Of a stretch of DNA of 64,000 nt, positions 8,294-15,206 are shown piece by piece. Position 1 is the first letter of the stretch; each line of letters begins with the position of its first letter. The stretch spans positions 214,383 to 278,382 of the forward strand of contig NZ_JAFBEC010000007.1 of NCBI RefSeq assembly GCF_016908595.1, written 5' to 3'. This DNA comes from Geomicrobium sediminis. GTDB taxonomy: Bacteria > Bacillota > Bacilli > Bacillales > Marinococcaceae. Made by a program: the position numbers and the translations under genes. The notes under the pieces are model-generated. The model was not told the origin of the DNA. It saw nothing but the letters and a program-made list of their open reading frames with translations, and did not search any database.

Positions 8294-9487
8294 TTATTCT
8301 CCCTTCAGTGAATGTAAGAAGCTCGTTCCGTACTTTGGCATCGTTACAGAGAAATTATCTGCAATCGTTGCGCCAACATCTGCGAACGTGTCCCTTGTAC
8401 CTAGATCATGACCGACATTCATTGACGGAGAATACGCAAGTAAAGGCACTTGTTCACGTGTATGGTCGGTTCCTTTATACGTCGGATCATTTCCGTGATC
8501 AGCCGTTATAAGAAGAAGATCATCTTCACGTAATACATCAAACAGCTCTGGTAATCGTGCATCAAACTCTTCAATCGCACGTCCATATCCTTCTGGGTCG
8601 CGGCGATGACCAAATAACGCATCAAAGTCAACAAGGTTCAAAAACGATAATCCTGTAAAATCTTTGTTTGCAGAAAGAATGAGCTTGTCCATTCCATCCA
8701 TATTCGATGATGTTCTCATGCGATCATTCACACCTTCACCATCAAAAATGTCATCGATTTTGCCAATTGCTTGAGACGTAATGCCCGCCTCATCAAGTGC
8801 ATTCATAACGGTCGGTTCAAATGGCTTTAATGCATAGTCATGGCGATTTGACGTTCGCGCAAACGACCCTACATCTCCGACAAATGGCCTTGCAATAATT
8901 CGACCGAGCATATATGGCTCATCAAGCGTCATTGCTCGTGCTTTTAAACAAATATCATAAAGCTCATCAATTGGAACGACCGATTCGTGAGCGGCAATTT
9001 GTAAAACCGAATCTGCTGACGTATAGACAATGAGCGCGCCCGTATTCACGTGTTCTTCTCCAAGCTCTTCGATAATCTCTGTTCCAGAAGCAACTTTATT
9101 TCCGATTACTTTGCGTCCGGTTTCTTGTTCTAATTGATCGATCAGTTGTTTAGGGAACCCGTCAGGAAAAGTTCGAAACGGCTTATCAATATAAAGCCCC
9201 ATTAGTTCCCAATGTCCTGTCATTGTATCTTTACTTTTGGAAAGCTCATTCATCTTGCCATAATAAGCTAAAGGTTCTGTTGTAGGTGTAAGTTTAGGTC
9301 CTTGTTTTAAGTTGCCTAATCCTAACTTGTTCAGATGAGGAATTTCCAGACCGCCTAGTTTGTTTACAATAGCTCCTAGCGTATCTGAACCTTCATCACC
9401 GTACTCCAATGCATCTGGACCATTGCCAATGCCAAGTGAATCCATAACGACTAAAAATATACGATTATAAGGATGGTTAGACGTCAT
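8294..9487 (-). CDS. deoB: Phosphopentomutase
   Basis: A 397-residue alkaline-phosphatase-fold enzyme that interconverts ribose- or deoxyribose-1-phosphate and the 5-phosphates, feeding the products of Pdp and PunA into central metabolism. The N-terminal metal site ([15 protein letters not shown]), the catalytic-threonine segment ([11 protein letters not shown], about residues 88-98) and the C-terminal metal site ([17 protein letters not shown]) are all present. Its ATG overlaps the xerD stop by four bases (ATGA), so the recombinase gene and the salvage genes are coupled. Confidence 0.96.
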   Translation of the reverse strand: MTSNHPYNRIFLVVMDSLGIGNGPDALEYGDEGSDTLGAIVNKLGGLEIPHLNKLGLGNLKQGPKLTPTTEPLAYYGKMNELSKSKDTMTGHWELMGLYIDKPFRTFPDGFPKQLIDQLEQETGRKVIGNKVASGTEIIEELGEEHVNTGALIVYTSADSVLQIAAHESVVPIDELYDICLKARAMTLDEPYMLGRIIARPFVGDVGSFARTSNRHDYALKPFEPTVMNALDEAGITSQAIGKIDDIFDGEGVNDRMRTSSNMDGMDKLILSANKDFTGLSFLNLVDFDALFGHRRDPEGYGRAIEEFDARLPELFDVLREDDLLLITADHGNDPTYKGTDHTREQVPLLAYSPSMNVGHDLGTRDTFADVGATIADNFSVTMPKYGTSFLHSLKGE

Positions 9488-10416
9488 TTATGATCTTCCT
9501 TTCCTTTAGCTCTAGGGTGGTAATGACTGTATACATCGCGTAGATGTTTGTTGGAGATGTGCGTGTAGATTTGTGTAGTCGTAATATCAGCATGTCCTAG
9601 CATTTCTTGTACGACTCGTAAATCGGCACCGTTTTCAATAAGATGCGTCGCAAAGGAGTGTCTTAGCGTATGAGGGGTTACGTCTTTATAAATGCTAGCT
9701 TCAGTGGCATTTTTCTTTAAGATCTTCCAAAATCCTTGCCGACTTAAGCGGTTGCCTTGCCGATTTAAAAACAACGTTTCTTCACTCAACTTTTTCAGGA
9801 GAGTCGGACGCAAGTTCTGTAAGTATCGATCAATCGCGTTCATTGCCGGTTGCCCGAGTGGTACAATTCGCTCTTTATTCCCTTTTCCGATGCAACGAAC
9901 AAAGCCTAAATCAAGGTTTATGTCATCCAATTTAAGATCGCAAAGCTCTGTAACTCTCATTCCCGTACCATACATGAGCTCAAACATTGCGACATCACGG
10001 TCTTTGTATTTCGTTTCCGTATTCTCTGCATTATGAATGAGGCGTTCAACTTCAACGATCGACAAAACGACAGGAAGTTTTCTTCCCGATCTTGGCGATT
10101 CAATCAAATCCGATGGATCGTGCATCGCAACACGCTCTCGCAGTAAAAATTGATGAAACGAGCGAATCGATGATAACATCCTCGCAAGCGAAGTCGGCGT
10201 TCTCCCCTCAGTTCTTAACGTATACAAGTAATCGAGAATATGACTGCGCTTGATGTCTGTCCAACTTGTAAGCTCATGAGTTTCATTAACGTACTGTTTA
10301 TAACTCATCAAGTCTCGTTCATAAGCCGATAGTGTATTTTGAGAGTGCCCCCGCTCAACGAGGCAATAATGTAAATAATCGTGTATAGGGTCGTCCATTG
10401 CCAATGATTGCACCAA
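9484..10416 (-). CDS. xerD: Tyrosine recombinase XerD
   Basis: About 310 residues; acts with XerC on the dif site to resolve chromosome dimers. The SAM-like core-binding domain occupies roughly residues 8-95 and the catalytic domain the rest, with [12 protein letters not shown] (first Arg), [11 protein letters not shown] (His-x-x-Arg) and [13 protein letters not shown] (Tyr nucleophile). The start is uncertain: TTG at 10414-10416 abuts the upstream stop, GTG at 10411-10413 has better spacing to the GAGGTGAG site, and an ATG lies at 10398. In B. subtilis the ripX/xerD gene also precedes drm (deoB). Confidence 0.95.
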   Translation of the reverse strand: MVQSLAMDDPIHDYLHYCLVERGHSQNTLSAYERDLMSYKQYVNETHELTSWTDIKRSHILDYLYTLRTEGRTPTSLARMLSSIRSFHQFLLRERVAMHDPSDLIESPRSGRKLPVVLSIVEVERLIHNAENTETKYKDRDVAMFELMYGTGMRVTELCDLKLDDINLDLGFVRCIGKGNKERIVPLGQPAMNAIDRYLQNLRPTLLKKLSEETLFLNRQGNRLSRQGFWKILKKNATEASIYKDVTPHTLRHSFATHLIENGADLRVVQEMLGHADITTTQIYTHISNKHLRDVYSHYHPRAKGKEDHK

Positions 10417-10644
10417 CTACTCACCTCTTTGCCAAAAGTGCCATAATCGCTCTCGAAACGTAATGTCTTCTTCACTCATATTTTCGAACACTTTAATGGC
10501 ATTTCCCTCAGGCGTATCATAGCGTTGATCCCCTTGATATTCAGCCATTAAAAACAGGATACCATAGTAAAAGAAAGCTGTGCACGCAACAAAAACAATT
10601 AAAATTTTGCAACCATTCCAAATCGCTTCAAATCGAGACAACAT
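10417..10644 (-). CDS. yqzK: Small membrane protein, DUF4227 (YqzK-like)
   Basis: A 75-residue protein with one hydrophobic segment (residues about 13-33, ILIVFVACTAFFYYGILFLM) and a charged tail ending FRERLWHFWQRGE. Position between fur and xerD and sequence character match the Bacillus YqzK/DUF4227 family of unknown function. AGGAGG precedes the ATG. It is directly joined to xerD, whose ribosome-binding site is inside its last codons. Confidence 0.8.
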   Translation of the reverse strand: MLSRFEAIWNGCKILIVFVACTAFFYYGILFLMAEYQGDQRYDTPEGNAIKVFENMSEEDITFRERLWHFWQRGE

Positions 10645-10718
10645 GAACGTTCCTCCTCAAATCTCTACTTTGTCCCATCTTATGCCGAGGAAAGGAAGAA
10701 CTATACGTGTTCACATAG

Positions 10719-10754
10719 AAAAAAGCTGCATTCATGAATCAATGAATACAGCTT
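10719..10754 (-). terminator. Terminator of fur
   Basis: The arms 10723-10735 and 10742-10754 pair with one mismatch around a 6-base loop, followed on the minus strand by a run of T. The 5' arm overlaps the fur stop codon. Confidence 0.85.
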
Positions 10755-11247
10755 ACAGTTGGTCGACCGTTTGTCGTCCGACTTCTTCATTTGTTGAGTC
10801 TTTCTCACGTTGACATTTACTACATACCCCGTGGAATGTAAGACGATGATCTTTAATCTTAAATTGCCATTCACGTTCAACTTTCACTTCAACTTCTCCG
10901 AGCAAATCTTCTTCAATCTCAGAAACGTCACCGCATTGAATGCAGACGAGATGGTGATGAGAATGGTTTGCACCTTCTTTGCGCAAGTCGTAGCGCGACA
11001 CGCCATCTCCGAAGTTAATTTTATCGACAATTTCAAGTTCATTTAGTAATTCAAGCGTACGATACACGGTCGCTAAACCAATTTCAGGTGCTTTATCTTT
11101 AACGAGTAAGTATACATCCTCTGCACTTAAATGGTCTTCTTCGTTCTCAAGCAACACTTCAACAGTTGCTTCTCTTTGGGGCGTTAACTTATAACTTTGA
11201 GAATGCAACTGCTTTTTGATATAGTCCATGCGTTCTTTCACAGCCAT
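10753..11247 (-). CDS. fur: Ferric uptake regulator Fur
   Basis: A 164-residue metalloregulator. The winged-helix DNA-binding domain spans about residues 1-90 (SYKLTPQREATVEVLLENEE, IGLATVYRTLELLNE). The dimerisation domain carries the metal ligands HSHHHLVCIQCGDVSE and a second zinc pair VCSKCQ. The HHHLVC and ATVYRTL patterns are typical of Fur rather than Zur or PerR, and the place next to yqzK-xerD and spoIIM fits B. subtilis fur. A consensus promoter and two operator-like palindromes lie upstream. Confidence 0.93.
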   Translation of the reverse strand: MAVKERMDYIKKQLHSQSYKLTPQREATVEVLLENEEDHLSAEDVYLLVKDKAPEIGLATVYRTLELLNELEIVDKINFGDGVSRYDLRKEGANHSHHHLVCIQCGDVSEIEEDLLGEVEVKVEREWQFKIKDHRLTFHGVCSKCQREKDSTNEEVGRQTVDQL

Positions 11248-11273
11248 AATCTCCCCCCTTGAGGTCTTTCATA

Positions 11274-11302
11274 ATTATATGATTGATCTTATTTCGTGTC
11301 AA
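11274..11302 (-). promoter_or_regulatory. Consensus sigma-A promoter of fur
   Basis: On the minus strand a perfect TTGACA (11302-11297), a 17-base spacer and a perfect TATAAT (11279-11274). It lies 26 bases before the fur ATG. Such a strong promoter implies that expression is set by repression. Confidence 0.9.
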
Positions 11303-11309
11303 TACTAAA

Positions 11310-11324
11310 CGATAATCATTATCG
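11310..11324. promoter_or_regulatory. Fur-box-like operator
   Basis: CGATAATCATTATCG is a perfect 7-1-7 palindrome differing from the Bacillus Fur box (TGATAATNATTATCA) only at its two outer bases. It lies seven bases upstream of the fur -35 element. Confidence 0.75.
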
Positions 11325-11332
11325 TTTTCATA

Positions 11333-11347
11333 TAATAATCATTATAA
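11333..11347. promoter_or_regulatory. PerR-box-like operator
   Basis: Read on the minus strand, TTATAATGATTATTA matches the PerR box TTATAATNATTATAA at all but one position. It is immediately upstream of the Fur-like box. The fur gene is PerR controlled in B. subtilis. Confidence 0.6.
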
Positions 11348-11364
11348 ACTAATAATCGATATAA

Positions 11365-12012
11365 TTAAACAACATTTTCAGTTACCCATGAAAGTAATGT
11401 AGGTGACAAAAATGCTTCAATTGCACTTGCACTTGCAAGTAAGACGACAGCAACGAGTAAAAACAAGCACATGCGAAAGAAATGCGGAAAAATTGGTTCT
11501 TGACGCTGTACTTTCATAAATTGTTGACGAATGAGACGAAACGAAAACGCCACACTCATAACAGCAACGATAATCATGACCGGCACGACGATTAAATTTT
11601 GTGGGAGTACACTAACGAGCGATAATGAAAAACCAGGTACACCCATCTGATTAACGAGAAAACCGACGGTAAAACCGATCGCCATTCCTTTTAAAAACAA
11701 TAACAATAAAATGAGTGGTGAACCAATGACGGATAATCCGAGAATAAACATCAATCCGATGTATTTCACATTATACATTAAACTCTCCCAAAACAAATCG
11801 CGATCTGCTGTCACTTGACCATCACCAACTTGTCCGAAAAACTGTTGTAAATAAATGAACAAATCGTCTTTTTGAGACAAGCTTAAACTATTAACAACAA
11901 CAGCGCCAAAAATAATGCCTGTAAAAAACAACACAGCCAAAAACACATACAATGAACGGTATTCAGCAACGTGCATATATACTTGACGCTCTACAAATTG
12001 TCTAAATTTCAT
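11365..12012 (-). CDS. spoIIM: Stage II sporulation protein M
   Basis: A 215-residue membrane protein with about five hydrophobic segments (first around residues 21-42, last near 178-198). SpoIIM is the scaffold that brings SpoIID and SpoIIP together for septal peptidoglycan degradation during engulfment. Position next to fur and nudF matches B. subtilis. The GAGGAGG ribosome-binding site lies in the 3' arm of the hairpin just upstream (12021-12054), so it may be hidden in read-through RNA. Confidence 0.93.
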   Translation of the reverse strand: MKFRQFVERQVYMHVAEYRSLYVFLAVLFFTGIIFGAVVVNSLSLSQKDDLFIYLQQFFGQVGDGQVTADRDLFWESLMYNVKYIGLMFILGLSVIGSPLILLLLFLKGMAIGFTVGFLVNQMGVPGFSLSLVSVLPQNLIVVPVMIIVAVMSVAFSFRLIRQQFMKVQRQEPIFPHFFRMCLFLLVAVVLLASASAIEAFLSPTLLSWVTENVV

Positions 12013-12014
12013 AT

Positions 12015-12054
12015 AAAAAACCTCCTCATACCATTACTTGAACGTATGAGAAGG
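12015..12054 (-). terminator. nudF terminator overlapping the spoIIM ribosome-binding site
   Basis: The arms 12021-12031 and 12044-12054 form an 11-bp stem with one G-U pair and a 12-base loop; six T follow on the minus strand (12015-12020). The arm nearest spoIIM contains its GAGGAGG site, and the ATG begins only a few bases after the T run. Confidence 0.75.
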
Positions 12055-12063
12055 CTCATAGAT

Positions 12064-12612
12064 TTATGACTTGTCTGCTAGATTCTCTCTGGCAAACAAT
12101 TGCAATAAACTGTATGCGGTTTTTGCGTCATTAAATTTTCCTTGTAGCGCAAACTGGATCGCTTCTTCCTTTGACCACATCTCGATTTCAAGAAACTCAT
12201 CTTCATCAGTATTCGCTTCACCTTTCGAAACATTTTCGGCTAGATAAATATGAATATACTCATCTGCAAAACCTGGTGACGTATAAAAACCACCGATGTC
12301 AATGAGGCGTGATGCACTGTACCCTGTCTCTTCCTTTAATTCACGCTTTGCCGTCTCAAGCGGCTCTTCACCCGCTTCTTTTTTTCCTGCAGGAATTTCT
12401 AGCAATGTTTGTTCACTCGCTTTACGATACTGGCGGATGAGAGGAATTGTTCCTTCAGGGGTCACTGCTAACACTGCTACAGCACCTGGATGCTTAATGA
12501 CTTCTCGTTTTCCACTTGATTCATCCGGAAGCGTCACGTCGTGCAGTTCAAGCGTGATGACTTTACCTTCAAACACCGTTTCTTTCTTTACCGTTTTTTC
12601 TGTTAGGTCCAT
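12064..12612 (-). CDS. nudF: ADP-ribose pyrophosphatase (Nudix hydrolase)
   Basis: A 182-residue Nudix enzyme that cleaves ADP-ribose to AMP and ribose 5-phosphate. The Nudix box (GX5EX7REUXEEXGU) runs from GKKEAGEEP through RELKEETGY, about residues 75-97, followed by the ADPRase-type GGFYTSPGFADE. The ATG at 12610-12612 has a GGAGGCG site; the open frame extends upstream without one. mciZ is read divergently on the other strand just upstream, as in B. subtilis. Confidence 0.93.
   Translation of the reverse strand: MDLTEKTVKKETVFEGKVITLELHDVTLPDESSGKREVIKHPGAVAVLAVTPEGTIPLIRQYRKASEQTLLEIPAGKKEAGEEPLETAKRELKEETGYSASRLIDIGGFYTSPGFADEYIHIYLAENVSKGEANTDEDEFLEIEMWSKEEAIQFALQGKFNDAKTAYSLLQLFARENLADKS
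12109..12116 (-). promoter_or_regulatory. Candidate sigma-E -10 element for spoIIM
   Basis: The minus strand reads CATACAGT, a full match to the sigma-E -10 pattern CATACANT, inside the end of nudF. The -35 position is A/T rich but poor. spoIIM is sigma-E dependent in B. subtilis. Transcripts starting here would still pass the 12015-12054 hairpin. Confidence 0.3.
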
Positions 12613-12631
12613 TGGCTCGCCTCCACAATAC

Positions 12632-12660
12632 GTATAATCAATAATTCCTTTGCATATGAC
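12632..12660 (+). promoter_or_regulatory. Candidate sigma-E promoter for mciZ
   Basis: GTATAAT (12632-12638), 14 bases, CATATGAC (12653-12660). The -10 resembles the sigma-E element CATACANT and the spacing fits. mciZ is mother-cell expressed under sigma-E in B. subtilis. The site lies in the leader of the divergent nudF. Confidence 0.35.
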
Positions 12661-12690
12661 TGTACCACAACGGTTGTACAGGAGGTACAC

Positions 12691-12828
12691 ATGAAACTAT
12701 ACGTAGATCAAGACCGTGTCATTCTACAAGGAAAAAGCTGGCAAGTTCTTCATATGATTAAACACTATGAAAAACATTTTACTACAGTAAAAGAATGGTC
12801 TGATGCGATGCAACAACTCAAACGTTAA
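12691..12828 (+). CDS. mciZ: Mother-cell inhibitor of FtsZ, MciZ
   Basis: A 45-residue peptide starting MKLYVDQDRVILQGKSWQV. It aligns by eye with the 40-residue B. subtilis MciZ along the whole length: the MK start, a V(I/V)L-x-GK-(S/A)W core, then K-x-Y-x-x-x-F and a VK-(E/D)W end. MciZ caps FtsZ filaments and blocks Z-ring assembly in the mother cell after commitment to sporulation. A GGAGG site lies seven bases before the ATG. The location, divergent from nudF, is the same as in B. subtilis. Its stop overlaps the stop of the convergent ResA-like gene by four bases. Too small for most gene callers, but both homology and synteny support it. Confidence 0.88.
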   Translation: MKLYVDQDRVILQGKSWQVLHMIKHYEKHFTTVKEWSDAMQQLKR

Positions 12829-13370
12829 GCCGTACGTTGGTCAATAAATGGTGTGATTCTTCGCTCAACCATTTCATCGGTTAATTCACCGACAATAATA
12901 TCAACAATTACTCCATCTTCATTAATTAAGTACGTCGTCGGTAATGCTTGAAGTGGATACGTCGCTAGAAACTCTCCATCATAATCCATTAAAATTGGCA
13001 TCTCAACCGGATGTTCATCTAAAAACTCAAACGCATTGTCAATTTGACGTTCGTATGTTGTCATGTTAACCGCTAGTACAACAACACCATCGTCTTTATA
13101 TGATGTGTGCATGTCACTCAATAACGGTAATTCTTCAATACACGGTTCACACCAAGAAGCCCACAGATTCAAAATAACAAACTGACCTTCTTGATCTTTT
13201 AGACTCATTTTTTCGCCTTCTACATCGCCTCGTTCTAACGTAAAGTCAGGTGCTTGCATTCCTTGGTTGACACCGACGGGAGGAGACGATACATTTTCAT
13301 AGATGATACTTAAACTAACAACTGCGGCAATCGCTACCGCAGCAACCGTTAACCATTTACGTATTTTCAA
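12825..13370 (-). CDS. Membrane-anchored thiol-disulfide oxidoreductase (ResA/TlpA type)
   Basis: About 181 residues. An N-terminal anchor (WLTVAAVAIAAVVSLSIIY) is followed by a thioredoxin fold facing the outside: QAPDFTLERGD, the redox motif WCEPC (in LNLWASWCEPCIEELPLL), and the cis-proline loop ALPTTYLIN. This is the ResA/StoA/YkvV type that reduces disulfides for cytochrome c maturation or spore cortex synthesis; which one cannot be decided here. In B. subtilis StoA acts in cortex formation, and the sporulation neighbourhood would suit that. The likely start is TTG at 13368-13370 with GAGGTG six bases upstream; a GTG at 13379 overlaps this site. Confidence 0.85.
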   Translation of the reverse strand: MKIRKWLTVAAVAIAAVVSLSIIYENVSSPPVGVNQGMQAPDFTLERGDVEGEKMSLKDQEGQFVILNLWASWCEPCIEELPLLSDMHTSYKDDGVVVLAVNMTTYERQIDNAFEFLDEHPVEMPILMDYDGEFLATYPLQALPTTYLINEDGVIVDIIVGELTDEMVERRITPFIDQRTA

Positions 13371-13426
13371 CTTTTTCACCTCGAATTGAATACCTTTTTT
13401 CTGTTTTGGAAGGAGAAACCATTATT

Positions 13427-14248
13427 ATGTCTGTTTGGGAAGCGATTATTTTTGGAATTGTACAAGGTCTCACTGAGTTTTTACCGATTTCAAGTACTGC
13501 ACACCTCGTCATTTTGCAATTTATTTTTGGCACGAACTTCGAAGGTCTTACGTTCGAAATCTTGCTGCACATTGCTTCAATGCTTGCGGTCGTTATCTTT
13601 TTCCGTAAAGATATTTTAGCCATTGTGACTGGATCGCTTCGGTTCATCACCGAACGAAAAGCACAAGACAGACCAGCATTTCTATTCGCTCTTTACCTAG
13701 TAATCGCAACAGGTATTACTGGTGTGCTCGGTCTCGTGCTAGAAGATTATGCTAACCAATTTCTAAAAACACCATTTGTGTTAGGTAGTGCTTTACTATT
13801 AACGGGTATTTTCCTTCTCGTAATCGAAAGAATTAAGTACAAACATACACGTGGAATTAATGAAATGAACTTCATTGACTCCGTTGTCATTGGTCTTGCG
13901 CAAACACTAGCCGTTATACCTGGAATTTCTCGTTCAGGATCAACGTTAATTACAGGTCTTGCACTTGGACTTGAAAAGAAAACAGCCGTTCGCTTTTCAT
14001 TCTTGCTATCCATTCCTGTAATTTTAGGTTCATCGATTCTAGCGATTCGCGATTTAATGTCTGGAGGAATGGAAGGCGCTGGTCCATTGTCACTTATCGT
14101 AGCCTTCGTTGTTACGTTTATCTTCTCAATCATCGGTATTAAGTGGCTAATCGGCTGGCTTGAGAAAAGCAAATTATACTACTTTGCGATTTACTGCTTT
14201 GCACTTGCGATCTTCGTGTTTATTTTCTTAGATCCAACTCATGTGTAA
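13427..14248 (+). CDS. uppP: Undecaprenyl-diphosphatase UppP (BacA family)
   Basis: A 273-residue polytopic membrane enzyme that recycles undecaprenyl pyrophosphate for cell-wall synthesis and confers bacitracin tolerance. The two conserved signatures are present: GLTEFLPISSTAHL near the N-terminus and PGISRSGSTL (about residues 165-175, catalytic Ser/Arg). An AAGGAG site is 11 bases before the ATG. It is a single-gene unit closed by the terminator at 14324-14353. Confidence 0.95.
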   Translation: MSVWEAIIFGIVQGLTEFLPISSTAHLVILQFIFGTNFEGLTFEILLHIASMLAVVIFFRKDILAIVTGSLRFITERKAQDRPAFLFALYLVIATGITGVLGLVLEDYANQFLKTPFVLGSALLLTGIFLLVIERIKYKHTRGINEMNFIDSVVIGLAQTLAVIPGISRSGSTLITGLALGLEKKTAVRFSFLLSIPVILGSSILAIRDLMSGGMEGAGPLSLIVAFVVTFIFSIIGIKWLIGWLEKSKLYYFAIYCFALAIFVFIFLDPTHV

Positions 14249-14323
14249 GTACTTTTACGATAACGACCACTACGTGTCTTGTCAAAGACATACATGTGAA
14301 TCTTCGATGTGTCATCAATTGTT

Positions 14324-14353
14324 CACACCTTACACTCTGTAAGGTGTGTTTTT
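14324..14353 (+). terminator. Terminator of uppP
   Basis: CACACCTTAC and GTAAGGTGTG form a 10-bp perfect stem with a 5-base loop, followed by five T. Confidence 0.9.
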
Positions 14354-14404
14354 GTTTTCACGCTAATCGAACTTTTATTTTGTGAGTAAACTATCGATTC
14401 ATCA

Positions 14405-14433
14405 TCTATGCAAATAGTCGAACCTACGTTATA
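14405..14433 (+). promoter_or_regulatory. Promoter of the xpt riboswitch transcript
   Basis: A perfect -10 TATAAT (14428-14433) with a weak -35 (TATGCA, 14405-14410) at 17-base spacing, about 25 bases before the riboswitch aptamer. The position is right for a riboswitch leader. Confidence 0.55.
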
Positions 14434-14458
14434 ATGCGTTAATACTTGATATACAAAC

Positions 14459-14525
14459 CGCTCGTATAATCGCAAGGATTGGCTTGCAAGTTTCTACCGG
14501 AAGACCGTAATCTTCCGACTACGAG
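14459..14525 (+). ncRNA. Purine riboswitch aptamer, guanine class
   Basis: The three-way-junction core is readable: P1 CTCG (14459-14462), J1/2 TATAATC, P2/L2, J2/3 GTTTCTACC, P3/L3 with CCGTAA, J3/1 GACTAC and P1' CGAG (14522-14525). The residue that sets specificity in GACTAC is C, as in guanine/xanthine-responsive members; adenine members have U. Loop elements match the Bacillus xpt-pbuX riboswitch. It precedes xpt and a purine permease. Bound purine should stabilise P1 and allow the terminator at 14550-14585. Confidence 0.95.
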
Positions 14526-14549
14526 TGAATGGTGATGCATACACTTATG

Positions 14550-14585
14550 CCCCACGTTCACTCGTTGTGAGCGTGGGGTTTTTAG
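14550..14585 (+). terminator. Riboswitch expression-platform terminator
   Basis: A 12-bp stem (one G-U) from CCCCACG at 14550 to GTGGGG at 14578, followed by five T. The segment ACGAGTGAA at 14521-14529, which includes P1' of the aptamer, is perfectly complementary to TTCACTCGT at 14557-14565 in the 5' arm and loop of the terminator. So without ligand an antiterminator forms: an OFF switch. Confidence 0.93.
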
Positions 14586-14612
14586 TTGTTATTAGATTAG
14601 GGGGAGCATCAC

Positions 14613-15188
14613 ATGAGATTACTAGAAGAACGAATCGTCCAAGACGGACTTGTATTAGGATCAGGTGTCTTAAAGGTTGACACTTTTTTAAATCACCAAA
14701 TAGATCCACAATTAATGGAAGAGATGGCGATTGAATGGAAAAAGCGTCTAGAAGGCGTACCTGTAACAAAAATCGTTACGATTGAATCCTCAGGAATTGC
14801 ACCTGCACTTATGCTCGCAAAACTATACGGAGTTGAAATGGTTTTCGCACGTAAACAAAAGTCGATTACGATGGACGACTCTGTTTACACAGCAGATGTG
14901 TATTCATTTACAAAGCAAGTGTCACGTACGGTTACGATTTCCAAGCAATTTCTCTCAAGCGATGACCATGTTGTTCTCGTTGATGACTTTTTGGCAAACG
15001 GTGAAGCTGCCCTTGGCTTATGTGATGTCGTAGAACAAGCGGGTGCTTCGGTAAGTGCCATTGCAATCGTTATTGAAAAGTCTTTTCAACCTGGTCGTAA
15101 AAAACTAGACGATCGTAACTACCATGTCGAATCGCTTGCTAGAATTGAAACGCTTGAAATGGATCATATCGAATTTATACACGAGTAA
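14613..15188 (+). CDS. xpt: Xanthine phosphoribosyltransferase
   Basis: A 191-residue PRTase that converts xanthine (and guanine) with PRPP to XMP. The PRPP loop is VVLVDDFLANGEA (about residues 121-133) and the N-terminus MRLLEERIVQDGLVLGSGVL is typical of Xpt. GGGGGAG precedes the ATG. It is the first gene after the guanine riboswitch and is followed 18 bases later by a purine permease, giving a salvage unit for import and phosphoribosylation. Confidence 0.95.
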   Translation: MRLLEERIVQDGLVLGSGVLKVDTFLNHQIDPQLMEEMAIEWKKRLEGVPVTKIVTIESSGIAPALMLAKLYGVEMVFARKQKSITMDDSVYTADVYSFTKQVSRTVTISKQFLSSDDHVVLVDDFLANGEAALGLCDVVEQAGASVSAIAIVIEKSFQPGRKKLDDRNYHVESLARIETLEMDHIEFIHE

Positions 15189-15206
15189 AACGAAGGGGTT
15201 GTTTTT

